A stretch of 64,000 nt of DNA from Fidelibacterota bacterium (lineage in GTDB: Bacteria; Fidelibacterota; Marinisomatia; SCGC-AAA003-L08; TS1B11): NCBI GenBank assembly GCA_020354025.1, contig CP070638.1, positions 2,237,093 to 2,301,092 on the forward strand. The letters are read 5' to 3'. The translations under genes were made by a program, and so were the position numbers. The notes under the pieces were generated by a model, which did not search any database, was not told the origin of the DNA, and worked only from the letters and a program-made list of their open reading frames with translations. Shown in pieces: positions 27,991 to 36,761 of the stretch (positions within the stretch are counted from its first letter, which is position 1; each line of letters opens with the position of its first letter).

Positions 27991-28580
27991 TGGCCGCCGT
28001 TATCCTGGCGGCGGGTGAGTCGACCCGGATGCCGGGAAACAAGCTGCTGCTCCCCATCGGTGGCCAGCCTATGATTGCCGGCGCAGTTGACGCCGCGACG
28101 AAGGCTGGCTGCTCGCCGATTATAGTGGTGGCCGGGTATAACGAGCGGGCTATCCACCAAGCCTTGAAAGGCCGGGAGGTCCAGTTCGTATCCAATCCTA
28201 GCTGGGAGCTGGGTCTCGCCGGTTCACTGCGAATTGGCATAGCGGCCTTGCCGGATACCGTCGACGGAGCGCTCATCATGCTGGGCGATATGCCTCTCGT
28301 GAAGGCAACAACCATCCAGACCCTCAAGACCGCATTTAGCGCCAACGGGGGCAAGCGTATCGTTTACCCGGCCTATGAAGGCCGGCAAGGAAATCCCGTA
28401 CTATTCCCCGCCCGGTTCTTCGAGGAGCTACTCAAGCTCCAGGGTGATCGAGGGGCCAAAGCGCTGCTGCAAAAGTACACCACGGATACAGTCGCCGTAC
28501 CGGTGGCATCTGGTGAGGTACTGCTCGACTGTGATACCGAAGCCGACTATACCCGCGCTCTCTCCCTGCTGGAGGAATAG
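27984..28580 (+). CDS. MocA-like molybdenum cofactor nucleotidyltransferase
   Basis: The 198 residues belong to the MobA/MocA/YgfJ group. The nucleotide-binding start AAVILAAGESTRMPGNKLLLPI and the metal site LGDMPLV are present. Its place next to XdhC and a xanthine-oxidase-family enzyme fits MocA, which makes molybdopterin cytosine dinucleotide, better than MobA, which makes the guanine form. The start is TTG with AAAGGAG six bases before. A GTG two codons on is the alternative. MCD versus MGD specificity cannot be decided by eye. Confidence 0.85.
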   Translation: MVVAAVILAAGESTRMPGNKLLLPIGGQPMIAGAVDAATKAGCSPIIVVAGYNERAIHQALKGREVQFVSNPSWELGLAGSLRIGIAALPDTVDGALIMLGDMPLVKATTIQTLKTAFSANGGKRIVYPAYEGRQGNPVLFPARFFEELLKLQGDRGAKALLQKYTTDTVAVPVASGEVLLDCDTEADYTRALSLLEE

Positions 28581-28583
28581 ACC

Positions 28584-29381
28584 GTGCCCGTTCATCAGGA
28601 TGTCTTCGAGGAAATGGACCGGCTGAAGCGATCCAATGCCTCCTTTGCAATAGCCACTGTCACCGAGATCAAGGGCTCCTCCTCGGGCAAACCCGGGGAT
28701 AAGGCCGTCTACGATGAAAGCGGGCGGCGGATAGCGGGCTGGGTAGGCGGTGGCTGTGTGGAAAGGATCGTCGGCGAGACTGTCAGAGAAGCCCTGGCCG
28801 ATGGAATGCCCCACTCGGTGCATATCGACTTGAAGGGCGACGATTTGCTATTGAGCATCCCCTGCGGAGGAGAAATTACCATTATGGTTGAACCCCAACA
28901 GCGATCCCCGATCCTGCTTATCCGCGGCACCGGCCGTCTGGTGGAGGTGCTGAGCGAGATAGGCAGCCTGCTCGATTTCCGGGTGGTGGTGCAGACTCCC
29001 GAGGAAGAGGCTGCCCACCATCCCCACGCTCACCAGGTGATAACCGAAAACCTGGACATCGACCAGCTTCAGCTCACGCCTGATTACCTGGTGCTGGCTG
29101 CCCACCATCCTAACGATAACCAGGACGCTCTGAAGGCGCTGAAGTTTGGTGTGCCGTATGTGGCGGTGGTGGCCAGCAGGAAAAGGGGCGGGCTGATCAT
29201 TAAATATCTCCGGGAAAACGGCGCTGATGATCGGGATCTGGAGCGCTTCCACGCGCCGGCCGGCCTCGACCTGAAAGCCCGGACGCCCGAAGAGATCGCC
29301 CTTAGCATTATATCGGAAATCGTCCTGCTGCGAAACGCCGGAACGGGTCGGCCGATGCGACTCGCGACAGGCAAAAACTGA
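28584..29381 (+). CDS. XdhC/CoxI-family hydroxylase maturation factor
   Basis: The 265 residues have the XdhC_CoxI N-domain (GSSSGKPGDKAVY, GWVGGGCVE, and PCGGEITIMVEP at about 92-103) and the Rossmann-like C-domain ending ASRKRGG and PAGLDLKARTPEEIALSI. XdhC binds Moco, promotes its sulfuration and delivers it to xanthine-dehydrogenase-type enzymes, here presumably the hydroxylase at the head of the operon. The start is GTG with GGAGGA seven bases upstream, three bases after the previous stop. It is the last gene of the run. Confidence 0.92.
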   Translation: MPVHQDVFEEMDRLKRSNASFAIATVTEIKGSSSGKPGDKAVYDESGRRIAGWVGGGCVERIVGETVREALADGMPHSVHIDLKGDDLLLSIPCGGEITIMVEPQQRSPILLIRGTGRLVEVLSEIGSLLDFRVVVQTPEEEAAHHPHAHQVITENLDIDQLQLTPDYLVLAAHHPNDNQDALKALKFGVPYVAVVASRKRGGLIIKYLRENGADDRDLERFHAPAGLDLKARTPEEIALSIISEIVLLRNAGTGRPMRLATGKN

Positions 29382-29704
29382 TCGCACCGCTCTCCGTCGC
29401 AGGTGGTCGTCGGGTACCCGTATCTAGCCTCCTTTCCTGAACCGCATTGGTCTGACCACATTTCCTTGAGGATACAACAGGTGATCTATAACATTTATTC
29501 AGCCTTCGTAACAAAACGGATGTTGTGTGGTGTATACCGGCCCCTTACCTGCTTCCGTTGAGTGTAGCGGTGTTGGATACCGACCATCATTCCCTGAAAC
29601 CGCACTTACAATCAGGAGCCGCGCGGGATGGATTTATAACATGTTAACTGAAATCGTAAATCCTAACTTTTGATATTACGTCATATTCCATGAAGGAGGG
29701 AGCC
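29382..29704 (+). promoter_or_regulatory. Leader of the DUF5107-TPR gene with nested inverted repeats
   Basis: GGATTTA (29630-29636) is repeated inverted as TAAATCC (29657-29663). Inside, TAACATGTTA (29637-29646) is a perfect palindrome. They lie 40-75 bases before the start codon and could be an operator. No terminator for the molybdenum operon and no other gene is seen in this 323-bp gap. Confidence 0.35.
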
Positions 29705-32700
29705 ATGTATTTATCATTGTTTCAAAAAACACACGAAAGATCCTTCTTTTGTCTCATAATGAACATCTTGGCAATCATATTGATGCTCTGTTGTACTGGG
29801 GATATTTCAGCACAGGTTCGGGTCAGGGAGGATACTCTGCTTATACCCACATACCTTGTTGATCCACCAAATCCTATGCCGCGGTTTTATGAGGGGAGGA
29901 CCCATCAGGGTGTTCAAAGACACGTTTACCCCTATCCTATGAATGATGGCTTGACTCGAGTCAAGGAAGAAAGACCCTATCACATTACCTATTTTGAAAA
30001 TGAATATATCAATCTCGGTATCATGCCCGGCATGGGCGGCCGTATTTTCTTTGCAGGGGATAAGACCAACGATTATGTCTGGTTCTACCGCCAGCATGTG
30101 ATCAAACCCTCACTCATCGGCATGGTTGGCTACTGGATTTCTGGCTCCAATGCCTGGGGTTTTCCTCATCACCACGGCCCTAATACGGTCAAGCCCATGG
30201 ATTACCGCATCGAGCAGAATTCCGACGGTAGTAAGACCATCTGGATTACTAACACTGATCAACGGCACCGTATGCGCATCCTGCTCGGATATACGATCTT
30301 CCCGCGTTCATCACTTGTTGAAATGACCATCCGTCCTATGAACCGGACACCTGTAACGAATAGCTTTTTATTCTGGGCCAATCCGTCGGTTCATGTCGAT
30401 ACTAATTATCAGGTGATATTTCCACCCTCAGTCCAATACGTCACCCAGCATGCCAAGCGGGAGATGACCACCTGGCCTGTTGCGGACCGTCGTTACAACA
30501 ATTTTGACTACACGGGGATCAATATCAGCTTGTGGAAAAATATCGGCGTACCTTCTTCTTTCTTCTCCTGGGATCCGAAGGAAGACTACTTCGGCGGATA
30601 CGATCACGGCAAACAAGCCGGCACTGTCTGGGTTGGAAATCATCACATCACTCCTGGAATGAAATTCTGGGCTTGGGGTAACAATCCCGCCGGCGACAGG
30701 GCTAATGCCGGCCTCACCGATGACGATGGTCATTATATCGAACTCATGGCCGGAGCCTACACGGATAATCAACCCGATTATAGCTGGCTTCAGCCTTACG
30801 AGGGAAAATCTGTTAAGATGATCTGGTTCCCCGTACGTGAACTGGAAGGTCTCAAATATGCCAACCGCAACGGCGCCTTGAATCTGCAAGTAACGGAAGA
30901 ACGTTTAGTCAAGATTCGGATGAATACCACATCGCCTCACCAGCAGGCCAAGGTCGTCCTCAAAACCAAAGGGAAAGTCCTATTCCAGGATACCATCGAT
31001 ATTAGTCCCGCTGAGCCGTATGGTACGGACGTCCCGCTCACAGTCAGTCTCTCTGAAGACGATCTGGAGGTGGCTCTACTTCGTAATGAAGGCGAAACCC
31101 TGCTATCATATAGGCCTGCTGAACACCATCCTCCGGACTATCCCGTACCCGAAGCCCTTAAACCACCCGCACCTCCTGGAGAGATCAAAACGGTGGAAGA
31201 ACTGTATCTGACTGGCCTTCGATTGAACCAATTCTACAACGCCTCATTGGATCCCATGGCCTACTATGAAGAAGCCCTTCGGCGGGATCCCGGCGATTAC
31301 AGGACCAATACCCAGCTTGGTATCTTGTACAATAAACGTAAGATGTGGAATGAAGCGGAAGAGAGACTGCGTATTGCCGTTGCGCGAATCACATCCAATT
31401 ACACAAGACCGCGGGACGGAGAGGCATTGTACTATCTGGGTGTTGTGCTCAAAGTGCAGGGGAAATTGGATGAAGCCTATGATCATCTTTATAGAGCCTC
31501 CTGGAGCGCCGCCTGGCACACGCCGGCCTATTACCAACTTGCGGAAATCGATTGCCAGCGGGGTGATTATGAGACTGCATTGGAACATCTGGATCGAGCG
31601 ATCTCAACAAATGCTAACAATCTCAAGGCACTCAACCTGAAGGTGGTGGTTCTTAGAAAACTGGACGAAGCCGAGGCTGCAATAAAGCAGACAGAGCTCG
31701 TTCTGAGCGAAGATGTCCTGAACCACCAGGCGAAAAATGAGCTGATCTTCTTGACATCGCTGTCTGGTGAAAAAAAGCAAGCTGCTGATTTATTGGATGA
31801 GCTGCAGGTGATTATGCGGGATGATGTCCAATCTTACCTGGAGCTGGCCACCGACTACATCAACTGCGGATTCTATGAAGAGGCCATCGATGTGCTTTCG
31901 CGGCTTGAGAAACAGAGCAATACATATCCCATGCTCTATTACTATCTTGGGTACTGCTGGTCGAAACTGGCAGATAGTGCGAAAGCACTGGATTATTATG
32001 GATCCGCGAGTCAAATGCCGCATACCCACTGCTTTCCTTTCCGGGCAGAATCCATCGATGTATTATCTCATGCCATGAAATTGAATCCAGAAGATGCCCG
32101 TGCACCATACTATCTTGGTAACCTGCTCTATGAACATCAACCTGGAAAAGCGATTGCTGAATGGGAAAAATCCCGGGAACTGGACGACACCTTTTATATT
32201 GTCCATCGGAATCTGGGTGTGGCATATGAGGAAGTGCAAAACGATATCCATAAAGCGCTGGCGAGTATGGAGAAGGCCGTTCTCTGCAACAGTGATGACC
32301 CGAGACTACTGGTTGAGATGGACCTGCTATACGAAAAAAACAAGGTGTCATCGCAGAAGAAATACGAGTTACTGAAGAGTAATGAGGAAACCGCGAAACG
32401 GCGCACGGAATCTCTGCTGCGCCTGGCCACCCGAGCTGTTGAGTATAGAAAGTATGATGAAGCGATCGAAATCCTGCTGAATAGTTCCTTCCCCCAGTTT
32501 GAGGGTGGTCGGGAAATGCAGGATACCTATCTGAACGCCTTCTCACTTAGAGGTTTGACAAACTTTAATAATGGAAAACTCGCCGAAGCCCTGGAGGATT
32601 TTGAAGCGGCTATGGCATTCCCCGTCGGTCGATGGGGACGATCTCGCTGGGCTCAATTTCATTATCTTATTGGTACGGTTTACGAAGCGATGAAGGAACC

Positions 32701-33058
32701 GGCCAGGGCGAATACTTCTTATAAGAACACCTTGGATATAGCTGTTCAGAGTGGAGGCCGGGATCAGGAATTCATGTTTTATCATGGCCTTGCACTTAAG
32801 AAAATGGGGAAATCCAGGGATGCAAAAAAAATCTTCGATGACATGCTGGAAAGGGCTCGAAGTGAGAGCGGTAGTGCCTTCTTCCGGCAGTTTGAAGCAG
32901 GGCTGTCAAGGGACATGCAGATGGCTGCAAATCATTATCTGACCGGATTGGCTTATGAAGGTTTGGGAAAGACTAAAAAAGCCAGGAAGGAGTTTTCCAA
33001 TGCGCTCAAATTGGACCCCGGCCATATCTGGAGTAAGGTTCACCTGGAATCTCTTTAG
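29705..33058 (+). CDS. DUF5107 and tetratricopeptide-repeat protein
   Basis: The 1117 residues start with a signal peptide (about 5-40, ending ISAQ). A DUF5107 domain follows (about 45-420, with EYINLGIMPGMGGRIF and GFPHHHGP), a galactose-mutarotase-like sandwich found with sugar-using genes. From about 490 to the end there are many TPR units (for example YYLGVVLKVQGKLDEAYDHL and LNNPGK-type A/B helices), suitable for holding partners. The start at 29705 is preferred over 29690 because AAGGAGGG lies just before it. The molecular role is unknown. A periplasmic carbohydrate-binding scaffold is an inference. No operon partner lies on its strand. Confidence 0.75.
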   Translation: MYLSLFQKTHERSFFCLIMNILAIILMLCCTGDISAQVRVREDTLLIPTYLVDPPNPMPRFYEGRTHQGVQRHVYPYPMNDGLTRVKEERPYHITYFENEYINLGIMPGMGGRIFFAGDKTNDYVWFYRQHVIKPSLIGMVGYWISGSNAWGFPHHHGPNTVKPMDYRIEQNSDGSKTIWITNTDQRHRMRILLGYTIFPRSSLVEMTIRPMNRTPVTNSFLFWANPSVHVDTNYQVIFPPSVQYVTQHAKREMTTWPVADRRYNNFDYTGINISLWKNIGVPSSFFSWDPKEDYFGGYDHGKQAGTVWVGNHHITPGMKFWAWGNNPAGDRANAGLTDDDGHYIELMAGAYTDNQPDYSWLQPYEGKSVKMIWFPVRELEGLKYANRNGALNLQVTEERLVKIRMNTTSPHQQAKVVLKTKGKVLFQDTIDISPAEPYGTDVPLTVSLSEDDLEVALLRNEGETLLSYRPAEHHPPDYPVPEALKPPAPPGEIKTVEELYLTGLRLNQFYNASLDPMAYYEEALRRDPGDYRTNTQLGILYNKRKMWNEAEERLRIAVARITSNYTRPRDGEALYYLGVVLKVQGKLDEAYDHLYRASWSAAWHTPAYYQLAEIDCQRGDYETALEHLDRAISTNANNLKALNLKVVVLRKLDEAEAAIKQTELVLSEDVLNHQAKNELIFLTSLSGEKKQAADLLDELQVIMRDDVQSYLELATDYINCGFYEEAIDVLSRLEKQSNTYPMLYYYLGYCWSKLADSAKALDYYGSASQMPHTHCFPFRAESIDVLSHAMKLNPEDARAPYYLGNLLYEHQPGKAIAEWEKSRELDDTFYIVHRNLGVAYEEVQNDIHKALASMEKAVLCNSDDPRLLVEMDLLYEKNKVSSQKKYELLKSNEETAKRRTESLLRLATRAVEYRKYDEAIEILLNSSFPQFEGGREMQDTYLNAFSLRGLTNFNNGKLAEALEDFEAAMAFPVGRWGRSRWAQFHYLIGTVYEAMKEPARANTSYKNTLDIAVQSGGRDQEFMFYHGLALKKMGKSRDAKKIFDDMLERARSESGSAFFRQFEAGLSRDMQMAANHYLTGLAYEGLGKTKKARKEFSNALKLDPGHIWSKVHLESL

Positions 33059-33142
33059 ATGTGAATACACAAAGATGAAAAAGACTTAGTATATAATTTT
33101 ATAAATGCGATGAAATTAATTTTATACTAGATGAACTTGATA

Positions 33143-33165
33143 AACAGGATGTCATTCTTCCTGTT
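33143..33165 (+). terminator. Weak terminator after the DUF5107-TPR gene
   Basis: AACAGGA (33143-33149) pairs with TCCTGTT (33159-33165), nine-base loop, followed by TTGCCTGTTATT. The T tract is imperfect. Confidence 0.4.
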
Positions 33166-33220
33166 TTGCCTGTTATTCTCTTCGTACCACAACCTAATGA
33201 GCCTTGCCAGAGGCTGGTGC

Positions 33221-33250
33221 GATGAGATTTCCACGCTGCGCTCGCAATGA
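33221..33250 (-). repeat. Dispersed-repeat-like stretch
   Basis: On the minus strand this reads TCATTGCGAGCGCAGCGTGG followed by AAATCTC. It resembles the GTCATTGCGAG...GGCAATCTC repeat that I remember as scattered between genes in several unrelated bacterial phyla. Only one copy is visible in this window, and it lies in the gap before mtaB's 3' end. Confidence 0.4.
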
Positions 33251-33330
33251 TAGTTGAGGGGGGAGGAGAATCCACCCGGCTGCGTTTGCCGGTGGGCAGA
33301 GGGGTGCGCCTGGTCAGCGGGAGAACCGGA

Positions 33331-34740
33331 TCAGATGGTAGTTCTCGATGAGTAAGGAGCGTACTCTTCCCAGATAAAGACATTCCCATCATATCGACTC
33401 TGAACCTGAGCCAGAAGCTGTTCTTCATCACGGGGTATTGTCTCCAGCTGGGTAGACAGCATATCAAGCCAGCGATGCTCGACGGGAGGCAGATCCAGCC
33501 GACCATCAGCAGAAGCCTGCCTTATTACGGCGAGCCCTTTCTCAATGGCTGCTAGTGTTGCCGCTAACGGATGCTCGTGTTTTACGATTTCGCTGCTGAT
33601 CTCCAACACTACATCGGGTCGTAGAATCCAGGCCTGGGGATCATGGCGCGCATCGCTCTCGATCATCCAGCGTTGCAGGGAATGCGCGGCATCGTGCCCC
33701 TCGGCGAGTGCGGCATTCATAAGCCGACAATCGTAGATCAGGTGCTCCATGGAAACCACTGGAGCTTCGGTGCTGAGTAACCTAACGTTCTGTACTGATT
33801 CGTTGCTCCAAAGGTCACAACAAGCGCTGGCGATGTTGCCCACTGTGCTGAGGTGGGCACAGGCGCTGGCACGGCCTTCCATGGAAATGGGCACGCCCAA
33901 TATAGCCTTCAGGTAAGGGCCTTCGTAGGCGCAGTCTTTACTCGGCCCGATTGCTCCCTGCCGATGGGCTTCGAGACTCCGTACAACCGCTCCGATCCGC
34001 ACCAGGGCCGCCAGCACCCGGGGAATCATGCCTTTCTCTGCGAGAATCATAGCGGTATTGGCAAAGGCGCAGGCCGTATCACCGGCGGGAATTACACCTT
34101 CTCGGTTGGCAATCTCTACAACTCGTGACCATAGATAACTCATATCATGTACGGTGAGGACGCCCAAAGCAAATACAATCGCCTCAAGATCCGCCTGAAC
34201 CAAAGCCTGATCGTGGAGCTCCTTCCCACCGGTCGACTCAATCGAAAGCAGGTCCGCCCCAGCCTGGGCGCAGAGTTCAAATGAGCGCAGCGTACTTTCC
34301 AGTAGCTCCCCTGAGCGCATCCTGGGCGGACGCTGTTTATCCCTTACGTCTACCGGCGTAACCCGCAGGGCGGAACGTAGTCCCTCCTTTTGGTGAAACT
34401 CATCCAGGGCTTGTACAAGCAGCTCGGTGATTTCTGCCCCCCACTTCGGCTGGAGTGTCATGGGTGGAAGCAGCTCAAACTCCACAACCAGTCCTGGTAC
34501 TTTCAGATCAACCGATCGCTGACAGACTCCCTGGATAATCTCGGTATACTGTGTGCGGACCTCCTGCCACGTTTGTTCCTCGATCGTCATTGGTGGGAGA
34601 GTGAAATTGATCTCAGGGAGCACTTGGCCTGTACCGATCTCTACGCCCCGTCCGCAACTGACTGGTTTCGGGGCGCAGCCGAAGAGCAAATCAAGTGGGC
34701 GTGAAATCGCAAGCTGGTCGACTGGGGGGATAGCCTCCAT
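33331..34740 (-). CDS. Methanol:corrinoid methyltransferase-like protein (MtaB family)
   Basis: The 469 residues match the length of MtaB, which moves the methyl group of methanol to a corrinoid protein. The zinc ligands are all present with near-identical spacing to Methanosarcina: E168 (LSIESTGG), C224 (GDTACAFANTAMILAE) and C270 (GPSKDCAYEGPYLKAI). The opening VEIGTGQVLPEINFTLPPM is also typical. The usual partners, the corrinoid protein MtaC and the methylcobamide transferase MtaA, are not encoded nearby, so it is an orphan. The true substrate may be another methylated compound. AAGGAG lies 11 bases before the ATG. The gene is transcribed alone on the minus strand. Confidence 0.82.
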   Translation of the reverse strand: MEAIPPVDQLAISRPLDLLFGCAPKPVSCGRGVEIGTGQVLPEINFTLPPMTIEEQTWQEVRTQYTEIIQGVCQRSVDLKVPGLVVEFELLPPMTLQPKWGAEITELLVQALDEFHQKEGLRSALRVTPVDVRDKQRPPRMRSGELLESTLRSFELCAQAGADLLSIESTGGKELHDQALVQADLEAIVFALGVLTVHDMSYLWSRVVEIANREGVIPAGDTACAFANTAMILAEKGMIPRVLAALVRIGAVVRSLEAHRQGAIGPSKDCAYEGPYLKAILGVPISMEGRASACAHLSTVGNIASACCDLWSNESVQNVRLLSTEAPVVSMEHLIYDCRLMNAALAEGHDAAHSLQRWMIESDARHDPQAWILRPDVVLEISSEIVKHEHPLAATLAAIEKGLAVIRQASADGRLDLPPVEHRWLDMLSTQLETIPRDEEQLLAQVQSRYDGNVFIWEEYAPYSSRTTI

Positions 34741-34937
34741 CTATTATTCTTCTCCTTACCAAATAAATCCGGGCATTGTTTTAAAGTTACATATTATCTA
34801 CACAAGCTCTCGCTTGGATTAGGTCGGGCGGTAAAGCTACGTAGATGGTCCAGCCGCTTCTTCTCGTCAAGAGTGGTCTTATAATACACAATTCGAACAG
34901 GCCCCTCCACGCGGACAAACACTAGTGTTAGCCTTGA

Positions 34938-35993
34938 TCAGAGATGTTTTTTAAAGAACTCCACCTGATCGTTCACGGCCGACTCTAAGTTAGCCCCCAG
35001 ATAGATATCGAAGTGGTCAATGGGATAGTGGATGACCTCCGCTAGCTGCCCCAGTTGCTTCTCGGCCTTTTTAACGAGGCTCACGGGAGTGGTTGTGATG
35101 TCCTGGTCGCAGATCTGCAGCAGGACCGGGCAGTGTACTTTGGCGGCGTGTTTGATCGGATGGTACTTATCCATCCGGATAATGATCCGGGCGCAGATCT
35201 CGTTGACGAAACCGTCCGGGGCGAGCGCTTCAAAAGCTTTCCAGGCGCCGGCATCGGCCAGCACGGCGACGGTGCCCGGTTTCCCTGCTAGCGGTATTTT
35301 ATGGGGCGGGAGGCCTAGCCAGGACCTGACCAGATCGCGCACTCCGTGGACAAAAGCCATCCGGAGTATGTAGCCGAGGCCAAGCCTTTTCACAACCTCC
35401 ATCCCGCCAGCATCACCGGCCAGCAGGGGTACTTGCGCGACAACACACGCGATCTCTTGATCCCTGGCCGCGGTTACGATGACGTGTCCCCCGCTTAGCG
35501 AAGTACCCCACAGGGCGATTCTCGCCGGATCGATCTCCTCCAGCCCGCGCGCATACTCGATCGCGGCCGCATAATCTTCCTGCTGGTATGGGATCCACAC
35601 CAGCTGCCTGGGTTCACCACCGCTTTTACCAAGGTGCCGGTAGTCGAATGCGAACACGGCGAAGCCGGCTTCCTGAAAACGAACGGCATAGGCATCCAGC
35701 CCCGCATCCTTGGTGACCCCCAGGCCATGTCCCAGGATTATGCATGGAACCGGAACCGACAGGTCCTCGGGCAGGAACAGCCAGGCGCTCACTGAAGTCC
35801 CATTGACTTCGAAGCTAACATCCTTCCTTCGTCTGGATTGTTGAGTATCCGTGTCTGGGATTGGTTGTTTCGCTTTCCCCAGTGGTTGCTCCGGGACCGG
35901 CTTCATTGGTATCAAAGCCATGACCAGCATAAAGATTATATAGGCTACAACGATGGCACCAATAACGATGCCGGTGTACATAAGAATTGTCAT
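34938..35993 (-). CDS. Membrane-anchored alpha/beta hydrolase
   Basis: The 351 residues have one N-terminal helix (about 5-29) and an alpha/beta hydrolase fold. The oxyanion region is ILGHGLGVT, the nucleophile elbow GTSLSGG (S165), the acid probably in ICDQD (about 300), and the histidine in PIDHFDIY (about 330). The sequence resembles the acetylxylan-esterase/dienelactone-hydrolase-type group whose substrates are mostly unknown. Its start overlaps the stop of the TetR gene by four bases (ATGA), so the two are co-translated and the regulator likely controls it. Confidence 0.82.
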   Translation of the reverse strand: MTILMYTGIVIGAIVVAYIIFMLVMALIPMKPVPEQPLGKAKQPIPDTDTQQSRRRKDVSFEVNGTSVSAWLFLPEDLSVPVPCIILGHGLGVTKDAGLDAYAVRFQEAGFAVFAFDYRHLGKSGGEPRQLVWIPYQQEDYAAAIEYARGLEEIDPARIALWGTSLSGGHVIVTAARDQEIACVVAQVPLLAGDAGGMEVVKRLGLGYILRMAFVHGVRDLVRSWLGLPPHKIPLAGKPGTVAVLADAGAWKAFEALAPDGFVNEICARIIIRMDKYHPIKHAAKVHCPVLLQICDQDITTTPVSLVKKAEKQLGQLAEVIHYPIDHFDIYLGANLESAVNDQVEFFKKHL

Positions 35994-36577
35994 CTCTCTT
36001 CCTCCTCACGAGTGAGCAGCCCGTACCAGAGCAGGGTCCTCAGCTGATGCTGATACTGGCTGATTTCGGAGAATACTTTCTTCCAGCTCCCCTCCTTGAC
36101 CAACTCGGCCAATTTCTCTACGACCATCCACAGGAATTCCGGGTCAATATCGGAGCGGATCTCCCCCTTCTCCTGAGCGCTGGCGATATTCCCTAGGTAG
36201 CGGCGCTTGAATCGCTCTAATGCTTCGTCCGTGGTGATCAGTTCACGGATGAACTCGGCGTTGACCCGGGCTGCGAACTCCACCTTCCATTGGGTCATGA
36301 GATCGATCTTCTCCGGGAATGGAAGGTCCATGGCGTTGATCTCATCAAACCTCCTGAAACCCTCCTCCTCCCAGTCATCTCTTATTGTCCGGACTAGCTC
36401 TACCTTGTTCGGGAAGTACTTGTAGAAGGTCATCTTACTGACATTAGCTTCCCGGCAGATTTCCTCCACAGTGACCCGCTTGGCCCCGAAACGTGAGAAG
36501 AGTTGTTCGGCCGTGCGGATGATCTGCTCCCGCTTCTTGGAGCGTCGGTTTCCCCTCGGATCTCCCGTGTTTGGCAT
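35990..36577 (-). CDS. TetR/AcrR-family transcriptional regulator
   Basis: The 195 residues have the TetR DNA-binding domain at about 17-63 (IIRTAEQLFSRFGAKRVTVE, then the recognition helix VSKMTFYKYFPNK). An all-helical ligand domain follows without a recognisable ligand signature. It is first in a two-gene operon with the alpha/beta hydrolase. By analogy with the family it probably represses its own promoter and is released by a small molecule, perhaps a substrate of the hydrolase. Confidence 0.9.
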   Translation of the reverse strand: MPNTGDPRGNRRSKKREQIIRTAEQLFSRFGAKRVTVEEICREANVSKMTFYKYFPNKVELVRTIRDDWEEEGFRRFDEINAMDLPFPEKIDLMTQWKVEFAARVNAEFIRELITTDEALERFKRRYLGNIASAQEKGEIRSDIDPEFLWMVVEKLAELVKEGSWKKVFSEISQYQHQLRTLLWYGLLTREEEER

Positions 36578-36650
36578 GTCTTCTATAAACTTACGATATT
36601 AAACATAGTGTACGTTATACGTCTATAATTTACATAGGCGTAATTCCCCC
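36578..36650 (-). promoter_or_regulatory. Promoter and possible TetR operator
   Basis: The AT-rich stretch directly before the regulator contains ACGTTATACGT (36612-36622), an ACGT-3-ACGT inverted repeat, and TTAC-6-GTAA at 36630-36643. TetR-type proteins often bind such short palindromes near their own start. The exact -10 and -35 cannot be fixed. Confidence 0.4.
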
Positions 36651-36761
36651 TGTCAAGAAAAAGGAGTGCTGTCTGGCGATTTTCAGCTAAAAGAAGTCGT
36701 TGTAGATCGAAATCCAGCAGCGTCAGGTCAGAAGCCATGCTGGAGAATTGGAGTAGGTCAA

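Noticed and set aside
33099..33506. 135-codon minus-strand frame overlapping the end of mtaB
   Set aside because: Low-complexity Ser-rich shadow of mtaB in another frame.
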